From JAVBNU01 sp031551265 (GTDB lineage: Bacteria; Cyanobacteriota; Vampirovibrionia; Gastranaerophilales; Gastranaerophilaceae), in NCBI GenBank assembly GCA_031551265.1, contig JAVBNU010000009.1, positions 1 to 54,942 on the forward strand: 54,942 nt of DNA. Direction: 5' to 3'. The notes below the pieces were generated by a model. It had not been told where the DNA came from. It made no database searches and saw nothing but the letters and a program-made list of their open reading frames with translations. Within the stretch, counting starts at the first letter, position 1, and the number at the start of each line of letters is the position of its first letter. The translations under genes and the position numbers were made by a program. Positions 28,851-36,964 of this stretch are shown here, piece by piece.

Positions 28851-29042
28851 ATTGTTTGTTAAGCTCTGTAAATCTCAACCGATAATGCTTTTATAAAAAT
28901 ATAATGATTAAAATCGTACACTGATTCTCTGTATTGCACGAAAAAAATCAAAGCACAAGGATTAATACAAGAATGAATTAATATGCCTTAAAAAGGCTCT
29001 CAGCCACCTTAGAATTGGTATTATGCATCTCCTTAATTAAAT

Positions 29043-29369
29043 TTACTTTTTAAGCTCTTTCAAGTTTACAAGGGATTTATAGACATATTCTAATTCTTTG
29101 GGGTCAAGCGTTGTGATTATATCATTTATGGATTTACGTAAATCTTCATGGTTCTGCTTATGTTCAAAATCGAAAAGGTCTTTAGGCTTGACTTCAAGAG
29201 CATTGACAATTTTTTCTAAAGTATCAGCCGATAAAAATCGTTTACCAGTCTCGATATTCGATAGATTAGGCTTATCCATATCAATTTTTTCAGCAAGATT
29301 ATCTTGCGTTAAGCCCTTGCTTTTTCTTATTTCTTGGATTCTCGCACCTAACTTTTTTTTCAATGACAT
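29043..29369 (-). CDS. XRE-family HTH transcriptional regulator
   Basis: A 108-residue regulator with an N-terminal helix-turn-helix (about 5-60: IQEIRKSKGLTQDNLAEKIDMDKPNLSNIETGK, given here only as a description of the Cro/C1 pattern) and a short helical C-terminus that may dimerise. The start at 29369 is preferred since GAGG lies 9 bp upstream, whereas the ATG at 29384 overlaps it. It is divergent from the membrane-protein genes. Repeated TGCTAAT boxes lie in the shared intergenic region and again upstream of the HNH pair, so it probably represses itself and both neighbouring groups, as element regulators often do. Confidence 0.85.
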   Translation of the reverse strand: MSLKKKLGARIQEIRKSKGLTQDNLAEKIDMDKPNLSNIETGKRFLSADTLEKIVNALEVKPKDLFDFEHKQNHEDLRKSINDIITTLDPKELEYVYKSLVNLKELKK

Positions 29370-29460
29370 TGTTTCATACCTCATCTTTCATGATATATTT
29401 TGTCAGGTATGATTTGAATTTGCTTATGTGCTATCAAATATTGTAAATGTTATTATAATA

Positions 29461-29520
29461 TGCTAATATATCGTGGTGCTAATATTATTAAATGCTATCT
29501 TAAAGTAATTAAAATAGCAT
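29461..29520. promoter_or_regulatory. repeated operator-like boxes between regulator and membrane genes
   Basis: TGCTAATATA at 29461, TGCTAATATT at 29477 and TGCTAT at 29493 are spaced 16 bp apart, and an inverted ATAGCAT lies at 29514-29520. A TATAAT at 29454-29459 adjoins them. The regular spacing, about one and a half helical turns, suits cooperative repressor binding. Confidence 0.5.
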
Positions 29521-29544
29521 AAAAGTAAACTAATGAGGTTTGGA

Positions 29545-30162
29545 ATGGAAGAAAACACGGAAACAGATAATAAAACACGGAGAGCCACTCCTATAATAGT
29601 AGGAATTATAGTGATACCTATACTACTGATTATGACGTTTTTTACTATATCGTTCGTATCAAAGAGCGCATATAAATTTATACCTTCAAGTTGCGACTAT
29701 GCAATGTATAAAATTTACATAGCTATTACAGGTGGAGATTTACACACATACAAAGCATATGTTGATATAGAAAAACTGCATGATAATACCATATTGGAAA
29801 TGGTTACTTCTGCCAAAAGTGATGTTACCCGAAACTATATTTTACGCAATGAAAAAGAGATTAAACAATCGTTAAAAGAAGACAATTTCAATGCGATTGT
29901 AAAGGCATCTAAGAAGGATTTAACTCTTGATATTTATGAAAATATTGACCATTGTTTTTACAACATGGTTAGAAATGGAAAAGTAAAAACTGATAAAAAT
30001 GTAGTATTATTCAAGAAAAAAATAGATAAAAACACATATAAGTATGTTTTTGCGTTTATAGGAAATTCATCATATCAAAAAAACGCATATCAAATATTCA
30101 CTTTAAGCAAAAATCAAGATAATACATGGAAATTAGTTGGTTATACAAAAGAAAAGGAATAA
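29545..30162 (+). CDS. membrane-anchored protein (MEENT N-terminus), DUF2939-like
   Basis: The start at 29545 is set by GAGG upstream. A 205-residue protein with a short polar N-terminus, one transmembrane helix (about 15-40) and an extracytoplasmic domain. The first part of that domain (YAMYKIYIAITGGDLHTYKAYVDIEKL) follows the DUF2939 pattern of a helix pair before a YVD motif. The rest is alpha/beta and ends in a strand-rich YQIFTLSKNQDNTWKLVGY segment. The first residues MEENTETDNK resemble those of the next gene, which suggests shared origin or shared targeting. Its job in the element is unknown. Confidence 0.6.
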   Translation: MEENTETDNKTRRATPIIVGIIVIPILLIMTFFTISFVSKSAYKFIPSSCDYAMYKIYIAITGGDLHTYKAYVDIEKLHDNTILEMVTSAKSDVTRNYILRNEKEIKQSLKEDNFNAIVKASKKDLTLDIYENIDHCFYNMVRNGKVKTDKNVVLFKKKIDKNTYKYVFAFIGNSSYQKNAYQIFTLSKNQDNTWKLVGYTKEKE

Positions 30163-30237
30163 GCTATGCCTACGGCACAGTATACGATAAATCAAGCAAA
30201 AAGATTGGCGCACATAGGTAATTAAGTTGAGGTAATA

Positions 30238-31014
30238 ATGGAAGAAAATACAAAAACAGATAAGACATGGATGATATTTCCAGCCATGATAGTAGGAGTC
30301 GTAGTATTATCAATTATAGCTGCCATAGTTACTATATTTCTATACACAAACGAGAATACAACTACTTCAAATGAGATAGATTCACTTCGACCGATTGTAT
30401 ACGTGGGCGCATTACCACAGGTAGCCGTCGAAATTAATGAATTAATCGAAGCAGGAGTATTTTCAAAAGAAGAAGCAGTTGGAATTATCAATTTTAATGC
30501 ACATAAAACTATAGATGGTAGATATGTAACAGCATTTCTATCACCCAAAGATGAAGTGTTATTAGGGCTTTCTAGGCAAGAACCTCAAACATCTTATATA
30601 CCAAAAGCAAAAACAAATGATGATAAAAACGCTTCTAGGCTTGAAAAAACTGCTCGAGAAGAAATGATAGATTTTTATAAAGAATTGTATTTAGAAAAAT
30701 TGCCGGAGCTAATAGAAACAGGCGAAGAACTTTATGATAAAAAATACAAGAAAACAGCCTATTTCAGCCCTGTTAATATTACAGAAGCAAAAAAATGTTA
30801 TAGCAACTATATGAGCGGTGTCTGTGGCTTAGTAACCAATTATACCGACAGTTATTACACATTTTTGATTACCTATAATGTATATAACTCAAGAAAAGAA
30901 CAGGTAGGTACTGCAATAGCTCCAATTGATAACTTAGCGCCATTTAAGTCTTATCGTTTTCAAGCCGTTTCTTTAACAGATTTTTTATCATTTGGAGATG
31001 AACGTATAGATTAA
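30238..31014 (+). CDS. membrane-anchored protein (MEENT N-terminus), unknown function
   Basis: A 258-residue protein with GAGGT before the ATG. The N-terminus MEENTKTDKTW resembles that of the upstream gene. One transmembrane helix spans about 13-37, followed by a largely helical outer part (about 55-160) and a beta-rich C-terminal domain (about 170-258; GVCGLVTNYTDSYYTFLITYNVYN, then FKSYRFQAVSLTDF), the pattern of FxLyD/DUF3426-like Ig-fold domains. It is probably co-transcribed with 29545-30162, with a 75 bp gap that contains what looks like a decayed coding remnant (30166-30225). Confidence 0.6.
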   Translation: MEENTKTDKTWMIFPAMIVGVVVLSIIAAIVTIFLYTNENTTTSNEIDSLRPIVYVGALPQVAVEINELIEAGVFSKEEAVGIINFNAHKTIDGRYVTAFLSPKDEVLLGLSRQEPQTSYIPKAKTNDDKNASRLEKTAREEMIDFYKELYLEKLPELIETGEELYDKKYKKTAYFSPVNITEAKKCYSNYMSGVCGLVTNYTDSYYTFLITYNVYNSRKEQVGTAIAPIDNLAPFKSYRFQAVSLTDFLSFGDERID

Positions 31015-31380
31015 GTTTTAGCTATTTTAGTGTATATATTTTTTAGGTTAAAATTTTGACATTTTAGAAATCTGTATAAAAAAGAGGGGCTATCTGTGTG
31101 TGATAGTTATCGCACACAAAGCCTTGTCGAATGTATATGTTACATGTGGCAATTTCATAAGTACCTAAGTATAAAAAGTAGGGGGGCTATAAATAAAAAA
31201 TAATAAAATATGTGTGGTAGTTATGATAAAGCTAGGAGCATTAAAGCTAAATTATGCACCATTATTTGATATATCATACATTTATATAAACAATTATAAG
31301 CTAGATTAAATAAAGACCCTGAATATACGCAATTAAAGAAATACCAAGGCAATAAATGTTAAAAAACGTATTACTTATAA
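31015..31380. other. gap without a supported gene
   Basis: About 365 bp, AT-rich. It holds a GTGTGTGATA/TATCGCACAC palindrome near 31097-31118, and a similar GGGGCTAT...GTGTGGTAGTTATGAT string about 90 bp later. A 28-codon ORF at 31223-31309 has no clear ribosome site and is not called. Confidence 0.35.
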
Positions 31381-31542
31381 CTAGCACGCTTCTTTTATTT
31401 CGGCTAAGCGTACTTCAAGACTACTTAGCACAGCATGCATCTGTCTTTTGAAAGTTGCATTGGTCAATTCCTCAAACTCAATGCACTCTTTAAGGCTTTC
31501 AATATCTTGACTAAGTGATTTAATAATGTTTTTTGTAGACAT
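31381..31542 (-). CDS. 53-residue small helical protein
   Basis: The start at 31542 (MSTKNIIKSL) has AAGGAG at good spacing; the longer frame to 31608 lacks this. The product is predicted as two amphipathic helices with acidic and leucine-rich faces (LSQDIESLKECIEFEELT), suggesting a small helical bundle or regulator. No family is recognised. It is isolated and divergent from the membrane protein at 31695. Confidence 0.5.
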   Translation of the reverse strand: MSTKNIIKSLSQDIESLKECIEFEELTNATFKRQMHAVLSSLEVRLAEIKEAC

Positions 31543-31694
31543 AATAGCTCCTTTATTATTTGTATAATTGATTAACATGATTATAGGGGGCTTTAAATCA
31601 AAAGTCAATACTAAAAATATTCAAGTTTCATGTTACAAATAGTATAGACAAGCTATTTATGGTAATATCGAAAGAAGGGGTGCAAGAGGTAATC

Positions 31695-32309
31695 ATGTCT
31701 GAATTAAATATAGCATTAATTGGTTTAGGCGGTATAGTCGTAGGTGGTCTTATTTCTGCCATCACAACTTTTTGTGCAACATATTGTAATCACAATAACG
31801 AAATAAAGTTATTTTATAAAAAAGAAGAACAAGAAACGGTTAATGCTACAAAGGCTATCATTACTGAATTATCCGTTCTCGAATTAATTTTAAAGAATGA
31901 ATTTGCTCCAAATATATTTAATAATGATGAATTTTTGGGCTATACATATCCACTAGATACTGATTACTTTGTAGTCTATCATGCAAATGCCGATAAAATT
32001 GGTAAAATAAATAATGATAAATTAAGAGTAGCAATAATTACAATCTATTCTACAGCAAAGTTTTTTCGTGATGCCTTAAAATCAAATAACAATTTATTAG
32101 ATGAATTATCTGAACTTGCAGATGAATTTAATGTGATTCCACATACACCTGATAAAGAGGCTATTCTTGCAAGTCATAACTATAAAACGAGAGAAGAAAG
32201 TGTATATAGAAGATTAAATGAATCAAAAAATAAAAATCTAGTTCCTACATTACAAAACTTATTTGAATTATTAAAAGAACTGAAAGAATTAGACAAGTCA
32301 ATTATATAA
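31695..32309 (+). CDS. small membrane protein with one N-terminal helix
   Basis: The ATG at 31695 follows AGAGGT; the in-frame start at 31659 is less likely. A 204-residue protein whose first ~28 residues form a Gly-rich hydrophobic helix (ALIGLGGIVVGGLISAITTF) ending in Cys-His-Asn. The cytoplasmic part is helical with coiled-coil tendency. This layout resembles small phage- or island-encoded membrane-anchored helical proteins. It precedes the RHH-like gene by 11 bp and is probably in the same transcript. Function is unknown. Confidence 0.6.
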   Translation: MSELNIALIGLGGIVVGGLISAITTFCATYCNHNNEIKLFYKKEEQETVNATKAIITELSVLELILKNEFAPNIFNNDEFLGYTYPLDTDYFVVYHANADKIGKINNDKLRVAIITIYSTAKFFRDALKSNNNLLDELSELADEFNVIPHTPDKEAILASHNYKTREESVYRRLNESKNKNLVPTLQNLFELLKELKELDKSII

Positions 32310-32320
32310 CAGGAGAATTA

Positions 32321-32521
32321 ATGGCACGAGGCGGAAAACGAGAAGGCGCAGGCAGACCTGCAACTGGTGTTAATACAATAAAGATTAGGGTTCAGTTAGA
32401 GGATAGAGACAGGTTGAACCAAATTTCTAATGAACTTGGCATTTCTGTTAATAAATTTATTAATTTGGTTTTAGATAATCCCAAGATGAAGAATATTATT
32501 GATGATATCAAAAAAATTTAA
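32321..32521 (+). CDS. small ribbon-helix-helix-like DNA-binding protein
   Basis: A 66-residue protein with AGGAG before the ATG. It starts with the GGKREGAGRPATG element often seen in small plasmid, phage and island proteins. A beta strand (IKIRVQLEDRDRLNQI) and two helices (NELGISVNKFINLVLDN) follow, the pattern of RHH/CopG/Arc repressors. No toxin gene of a known family adjoins it, so I call it a regulator rather than an antitoxin. It is co-oriented with the preceding membrane-protein gene. Confidence 0.7.
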   Translation: MARGGKREGAGRPATGVNTIKIRVQLEDRDRLNQISNELGISVNKFINLVLDNPKMKNIIDDIKKI

Positions 32522-32609
32522 GTGATTAAATTAACTTTTGTGAAGTTACAGTTGTAAAATTCTTGAAATAAAGTCTATGCTTGAATTACTAGACTAAAAA
32601 AGGATTGTT

Positions 32610-33476
32610 ATGACTAAACAAAAAGAATATCATATACTCTCACTGTCAGGCGGTAAAGACTCAACGGCATTGGCATTCTTCATCAAAGACAACATGCCGG
32701 AAGTGTTCGAACAAATGGAAATGGTTTTTGCTGATACAGAACACGAATTGCCTGAAACGTATGATTATCTGAACAAAATAGAAATGTTTTTGAACAAGCC
32801 TATAGTGAAAATCAAGCCCTATAAAAGCTTTGACCATATTTACAGTGTGTATAATCAACTGCCATCAGTAACTAACCGTTGGTGTACGGTTGAATTAAAG
32901 ACTAAGCCGTTTAGAAAATATATCTACGATATGATGAAAGAAAAGGGCGAAGCTCCTGTAATGCTGTATATTGGAATTAGGGCAGATGAAGCAAATCGAG
33001 CATTAACCGCTAACACCACTGACAATTACATCAACGAAAAACACCCATTTATCGAACATGGTATAGCAAAACAAGATGTTGAAAAAATATTGAGCAACGC
33101 AGGTATCGGTATGCCTGCTTACTACAAGTGGAGTGGGCGTTCAGGCTGCTACTTTTGTATGTTTCAATCAAAAAACACCTGGCTCAATTTATATCAGCAT
33201 CATCCTGACTTGTATTTTAAGGCTATGAGTTACGAATTTGAACCCGGTCAAGGGTTAAAGAAAGGTCATTTCGGTTGGAATAGAGAATATCCCTTGCGTG
33301 AAATGATTAAGCCTGAAAACATGCAAAAAATTCGTGATAACTACGCAAAGTTACTTGAAAAGAAAGCTAAAAAACATAACATATCAACAAAACTGGTTAA
33401 TATGTATAGTGATGAGATTTTATGTGATGAAGAAATAAATTATAGTGACAATGCTTGCAAATTCTGCCACCTCTAA
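32610..33476 (+). CDS. PAPS-reductase-family protein (PP-loop nucleotidyl-binding)
   Basis: A 288-residue member of the PP-loop/adenine nucleotide alpha hydrolase superfamily. The PP-loop is LSGGKDST (about residues 12-19), ADTEHE follows the second strand, and TNRWCTVELKTKP gives the characteristic Cys. Further Cys pairs, CYFC (about 185) and CKFC at the C-terminus, may bind iron-sulphur or zinc. Its sequence resembles the phage and island versions rather than assimilatory CysH, because cysteine biosynthesis neighbours are absent. Some relatives take part in nucleic-acid thio-modification (for example DndC), but Dnd partners are not here. It overlaps the convergent PLD gene by 4 bp. AAGGA precedes the ATG. 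Confidence 0.82.
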   Translation: MTKQKEYHILSLSGGKDSTALAFFIKDNMPEVFEQMEMVFADTEHELPETYDYLNKIEMFLNKPIVKIKPYKSFDHIYSVYNQLPSVTNRWCTVELKTKPFRKYIYDMMKEKGEAPVMLYIGIRADEANRALTANTTDNYINEKHPFIEHGIAKQDVEKILSNAGIGMPAYYKWSGRSGCYFCMFQSKNTWLNLYQHHPDLYFKAMSYEFEPGQGLKKGHFGWNREYPLREMIKPENMQKIRDNYAKLLEKKAKKHNISTKLVNMYSDEILCDEEINYSDNACKFCHL

Positions 33477-34903
33477 TTATCAACAGAGTCAAATCTTTCG
33501 TGAGTGTACTCTTTTTTCTTACGTTTGCCAAAGATTTTGCAGCCATCATCGTCTTTATCAATGTGTCCATCGTGATTATTATCAATACCATCAGCACAAG
33601 AACCTTTAGAATCTCTGCTTTCAGGATTAGGCTGCCCTTTTAGCCACTTCTTTGGAATAGAGGCATATAAATAATTAAAATGCTTGGTGTATTGCTCTGC
33701 CAAGTCTGTATCTTCAATAATCAAGATATTTTCATCACTATTATACTGTGCTTGGCTTGTAAAATTAGCCGAACCCAGCACAACAATTTTTTTGTCTATA
33801 ATTATTGATTTTTCGTGCATTTTGCCACCAAAATTTTCGATTTTTACAGCTACACCTGATTTTCTTAGGATTTCGTGTTTGCTATAAGCACTTGCAGCAC
33901 CATTAGCGTCTAAAATAATTCTGACTTTCACACCTTTTTTATGAGCGTTAATTAATGCTTGTGTAATCCATTTGTGAGTCAAAAAGTAAATCGGCACATC
34001 GATTGTTTCTTGTGCATTGTTAATTAATGGTTGTAGAACATCATAAAATACATTACTATTTGGTGTTGAGTAAAAACTTACTAAACTACTACCTACCTTA
34101 ATTTTTGAAGGGTGCTTTAAAGGTTTTTTAGCTTCATGAAATTTATTTTCTACATACATTTGTTCAAATTCACGTTCGTAACTATCTGCAATTATTGGTG
34201 AATTAATTACTGCTACAACATTTGAGTTATATGTCATACACGTTGAACTAACATTTGTAGAGCCTGTCCAAACATATTTTTCGTCTGCAACTAAAAATTT
34301 ATTGTGCATTATACCTTTTTGTAACTCAATTCCATACTGAGAAATATACGTTTGACTTATCTTTTTACCGTCTACATCAAATTCAAGAACCTGCTCATAG
34401 GGTAAGTTTTTACCATCCTTGTATAAACGTTTTCTGCATTCAGTAGTGGATAACTTTGTAGACTCAAAGTCTAAAACCACAGTTTTTAATGCAGAAACAA
34501 GCCTGAAAGTATCGGGATAAATATTTTTGTATCGTTCATCAATATCCATAACACCACGTACAATTACGCCTCTTTTTTGTGCTTCAACAAGTGCGTTGAA
34601 GATTTCATCCTGTCCACCGATACCGTAAATCGCAAAATCAACACTCTTTTCAGCATTTTGAATTAATCCTAAAAGGCTTAAACATACTTCGTTTGCACAA
34701 ACATTTTGAGGCTTCTTATATTTCAGAGGGTCAACAAAAGCTATTTTTATCTGTTCTTCAGCTTGTAATTGCTTGAAAAGTTCATCAGCCTGAGTATTAC
34801 GTGGATAAGCTGTATTTAGCGCAAAAACAATCGAAGTAATACCAATAAATAAGATAATACATACACTCAGTAGAAAACGTTTACTCTTAATCCAAACATG
34901 CAT
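33473..34903 (-). CDS. phospholipase-D-family protein, membrane-anchored or exported
   Basis: A 476-residue protein with an N-terminal hydrophobic segment (about 9-28) acting as anchor or signal peptide. Two PLD catalytic HKD motifs are complete: H200-x-K202-x4-D207 with GSTN, and H363-x-K365-x4-D370 with GSAN. This places it in the PLD superfamily (phosphodiesterases and nucleases that work through a phospho-His intermediate). The tail has a calcium-binding DGIDNNHDGHIDKDDDGC loop (about 438-455), as in secreted proteins. Its substrate (lipid or nucleic acid) is undetermined. It lies in the tRNA-Arg element, so a role in inter-cell conflict or defence is possible. Confidence 0.85.
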   Translation of the reverse strand: MHVWIKSKRFLLSVCIILFIGITSIVFALNTAYPRNTQADELFKQLQAEEQIKIAFVDPLKYKKPQNVCANEVCLSLLGLIQNAEKSVDFAIYGIGGQDEIFNALVEAQKRGVIVRGVMDIDERYKNIYPDTFRLVSALKTVVLDFESTKLSTTECRKRLYKDGKNLPYEQVLEFDVDGKKISQTYISQYGIELQKGIMHNKFLVADEKYVWTGSTNVSSTCMTYNSNVVAVINSPIIADSYEREFEQMYVENKFHEAKKPLKHPSKIKVGSSLVSFYSTPNSNVFYDVLQPLINNAQETIDVPIYFLTHKWITQALINAHKKGVKVRIILDANGAASAYSKHEILRKSGVAVKIENFGGKMHEKSIIIDKKIVVLGSANFTSQAQYNSDENILIIEDTDLAEQYTKHFNYLYASIPKKWLKGQPNPESRDSKGSCADGIDNNHDGHIDKDDDGCKIFGKRKKKEYTHERFDSVDN

Positions 34904-34942
34904 AAGGCTATTTTATAGAAATAGTCATTTAATTACAAGTAT

Positions 34943-35551
34943 TTACCCACATTCAGTCTCGTAGCGTTTTGCGTACTTATAATAAGTTGATTTCTTTATA
35001 TTGCATAGCTTCATGATTTCAGTAGGTTTTAAGTCCTTCTCTTGCATTTGCTTGTAATATTTTACAAAATCCTTTGGTAACGGCTCTTGAGGTCTGCCAT
35101 ACGCTCTACCTTCCTGAATAGCTTTGTCTATACCCTGTCTTTGACGCTCTCGTGTGTTGTCACGCTCTTTTTCTGCTACATAGCCTAGCAGCTTCAAAAT
35201 AATATCGGTAATGAGTCTGCCAGTTAGCCCATTTTCATTGTTTCGAGTGTTCAGGATTGGCATATCAACAACCTCAATATCAATACCCAACTTTATCAAT
35301 GAATCCCATTCGTTACAGATTTCAGAGTAGTTTCTGCCAAGTCGGTCAATCGAGCATATAATTAGCAAATCGCCTTTTCTCAACTTTTTTTTCAGGTCAT
35401 TGTATGCAGTTCTACCGATGAAATTTTTTCCAGAAGCCTTCTCAACAACAATATTTTCAGGTTTTAAAGCATACTGCTTAAGCGTTTCAAGCTGCCTAGC
35501 TTCATTTTGTGTACGTGCTGAAACTCGTACATAAGCAAATTTTTCTGACAT
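34943..35551 (-). CDS. small serine recombinase (resolvase/invertase)
   Basis: A 202-residue Hin/Pin/Tn3-resolvase-type protein. The catalytic Ser is in YVRVSARTQ (about residue 11), with the DRLGRNY motif (about 70) and the long E-helix (about 105-135), then a C-terminal HTH (KPTEIMKLCNIKKSTYYKYAK). It is smaller than the integrase at the left end and probably acts on local sites, for example resolving multimers or inverting a segment. No inverted-repeat pair bracketing a promoter or gene is obvious nearby, and no TnpB/IS607 partner is present. The SD site ahead of the ATG is AGGT. Confidence 0.9.
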   Translation of the reverse strand: MSEKFAYVRVSARTQNEARQLETLKQYALKPENIVVEKASGKNFIGRTAYNDLKKKLRKGDLLIICSIDRLGRNYSEICNEWDSLIKLGIDIEVVDMPILNTRNNENGLTGRLITDIILKLLGYVAEKERDNTRERQRQGIDKAIQEGRAYGRPQEPLPKDFVKYYKQMQEKDLKPTEIMKLCNIKKSTYYKYAKRYETECG

Positions 35552-35711
35552 AATATTTACCTCAAAAATCTGAACATGCTCATTATATCATGTATTCCAT
35601 GAAAAGTATAGTGTATTAAATAAACTGTTTTTTAAAAATTCACTAAACACAAAATCAACACTTTTCAGATTCCAAAAGTAGTTCATCAAAAGTATACTTT
35701 TAGTGGACTTG

Positions 35712-36281
35712 CTATTTTTTATCAGTGTTGAAACCAATTTTAGCAGGTTTAGTTATATCTACTAGGTAGTTAATGGCTGTATTTATTTTCTCAACTTCCT
35801 CATTATTTTCACGAGCATATTTAATAAACCACTGCTCTAAGTCGGTTATGCGCCCTGCTAGTTCCTTATCCACTTTTTCTATACGCTGTACAAGGTCTTT
35901 GTATTCTAACGCATACTGACGCATTTTGACAAACGCACGCATTATTTGAATATTTACAGCTATCGCTCTTTTGCTTTTGAGTACAGTTGATAACATAGAG
36001 ACACCCTGCTCACTGAAAGCGTATGGCTTATATTTTCTTGTGTCATTGCTAAAGGTCACAAATTGTGACCTTAAATTTTTCCACTCGTCCTCCGAAAGTT
36101 GAAACATAAAATCAGAAGGGAAGCGTTCGAGATTACGCTTAACGGCTTGGTTTAACACTTTAACCTCAACTTCATACAAGGTTGCAAGGTCGCTGTCTAG
36201 CATAACCTTATGCCCCCTTATCGTGTATACAAGGTTTTCTACACTCGTCACTGATACCGTTAAATCTACATTCTCAGACAT
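35712..36281 (-). CDS. ORF6N-domain protein
   Basis: A 189-residue protein. The ORF6N domain (about 15-105) is recognised from YTIRGHKVMLDSDLATLYEVEVKVLNQAVKRN, FPSDFMFQLSEDEW and YAFSEQGVSMLSTVLKSKRA. This domain is common in phage, plasmid and island proteins and is thought to bind DNA. A coiled-coil tail (about 130-175) probably oligomerises it. It lies 4 bp from the small upstream gene at 36286, so the two form an operon. Confidence 0.9.
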   Translation of the reverse strand: MSENVDLTVSVTSVENLVYTIRGHKVMLDSDLATLYEVEVKVLNQAVKRNLERFPSDFMFQLSEDEWKNLRSQFVTFSNDTRKYKPYAFSEQGVSMLSTVLKSKRAIAVNIQIMRAFVKMRQYALEYKDLVQRIEKVDKELAGRITDLEQWFIKYARENNEEVEKINTAINYLVDITKPAKIGFNTDKK

Positions 36282-36285
36282 GCTC

Positions 36286-36471
36286 TTAATCCTCTATTGT
36301 TTGCTCAATTATACCATAGCTAGGAATTTTTCTGTCTAGACTAGGTTTCACACCACCATGTTTTTTAATTTCAGAAACTTGTTTTTCGGCTTCTTTTTCA
36401 ATTTTAGCAATTCGTTCTGGTGAACAATATTTTTCCATTATTTCTTGTGTTGTAAATTTATCTTCATTCAT
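36286..36471 (-). CDS. 61-residue small protein upstream of ORF6N gene
   Basis: A short, charged, helical protein (MNEDKFTTQEIMEKYC..., ending IEQTIED). No domain is recognised. It lies 4 bp upstream of the ORF6N gene on the same strand, and the tight spacing supports it as real and co-expressed. A partner or regulator of the ORF6N protein is possible. Confidence 0.5.
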   Translation of the reverse strand: MNEDKFTTQEIMEKYCSPERIAKIEKEAEKQVSEIKKHGGVKPSLDRKIPSYGIIEQTIED

Positions 36472-36788
36472 TATCTTTTTCTTTCACTATAAACATACCT
36501 TTTTGAGTATTGGCGCAAAACTAAGTTTTTTTATTGTATCTTAAAAGTAGACTTTATTTACAATAAATTCCAATATTATATTTTGAGCACTTATGGCGCA
36601 TATCTTTAAAATTGATAATTTTTAAATACGCACGAAAGCAGCCTGCTACAATATTTTTAGCTATTGCAACTTTAAATTTTATGGTGCATCAATAGTGCAG
36701 CGTTTAACACCATTTTCACCATCCTCAACATGTTTGTACATTCATCATAATTGTTATCAAAATATGTTCTCAAAGCGTCTACTATTAG
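36472..36788. other. right end of the element, no gene seen
   Basis: About 317 bp, AT-rich, no supported ORF. A CGTCT/AGACG hairpin at 36776-36791 overlaps the start of the right att core. It presumably holds the promoter of the leftward ORF6N operon and the recombinase-binding arm of attR. Confidence 0.4.
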
Positions 36789-36796
36789 ACGAGTTT
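36789..36796 (+). repeat. att core, right (attR)
   Basis: ACGAGTTT is identical to 24704-24711. The next bases AAATAAAG lead straight into a terminator, which matches what should follow a tRNA gene. Confidence 0.6.
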
Positions 36797-36800
36797 AAAT

Positions 36801-36830
36801 AAAGAGGCTTCTAAGCAGAGGCCTCTTTTT
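36801..36830 (+). terminator. intrinsic terminator, probably the original tRNA-Arg terminator
   Basis: Stem AAAGAGGC / GCCTCTTT, then T5. No plus-strand gene precedes it inside the element, but with the element removed it would sit about 15 bp after tRNA-Arg. Confidence 0.7.
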
Positions 36831-36964
36831 GTTGTGTATAGTCACATAAGACCAGTTCGAATATTAGTATTGTTAAAAGCTATAGTCGACAATATGAACA
36901 GCCAACGATATTGCATATTTCCTGCTACAATAAGATTACAAGATGCTTAATTCAAGGAATGAAA

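Noticed and set aside
30238..31014. Conjugation or secretion component
   Set aside because: One membrane helix and an Ig-like domain are not enough; no VirB/Tra-type ATPase or relaxase is present.
31223..31309. 28-codon ORF in the gap left of 31381
   Set aside because: No ribosome site and no sequence features beyond AT-rich codons.
32321..32521. Toxin-antitoxin system
   Set aside because: The RHH-like protein could be an antitoxin, but neither neighbour resembles a known toxin.
34943..35711. Possible invertible promoter switch near the small serine recombinase
   Set aside because: I found no convincing inverted recombination sites bracketing a segment; only AT-rich sequence with weak matches.
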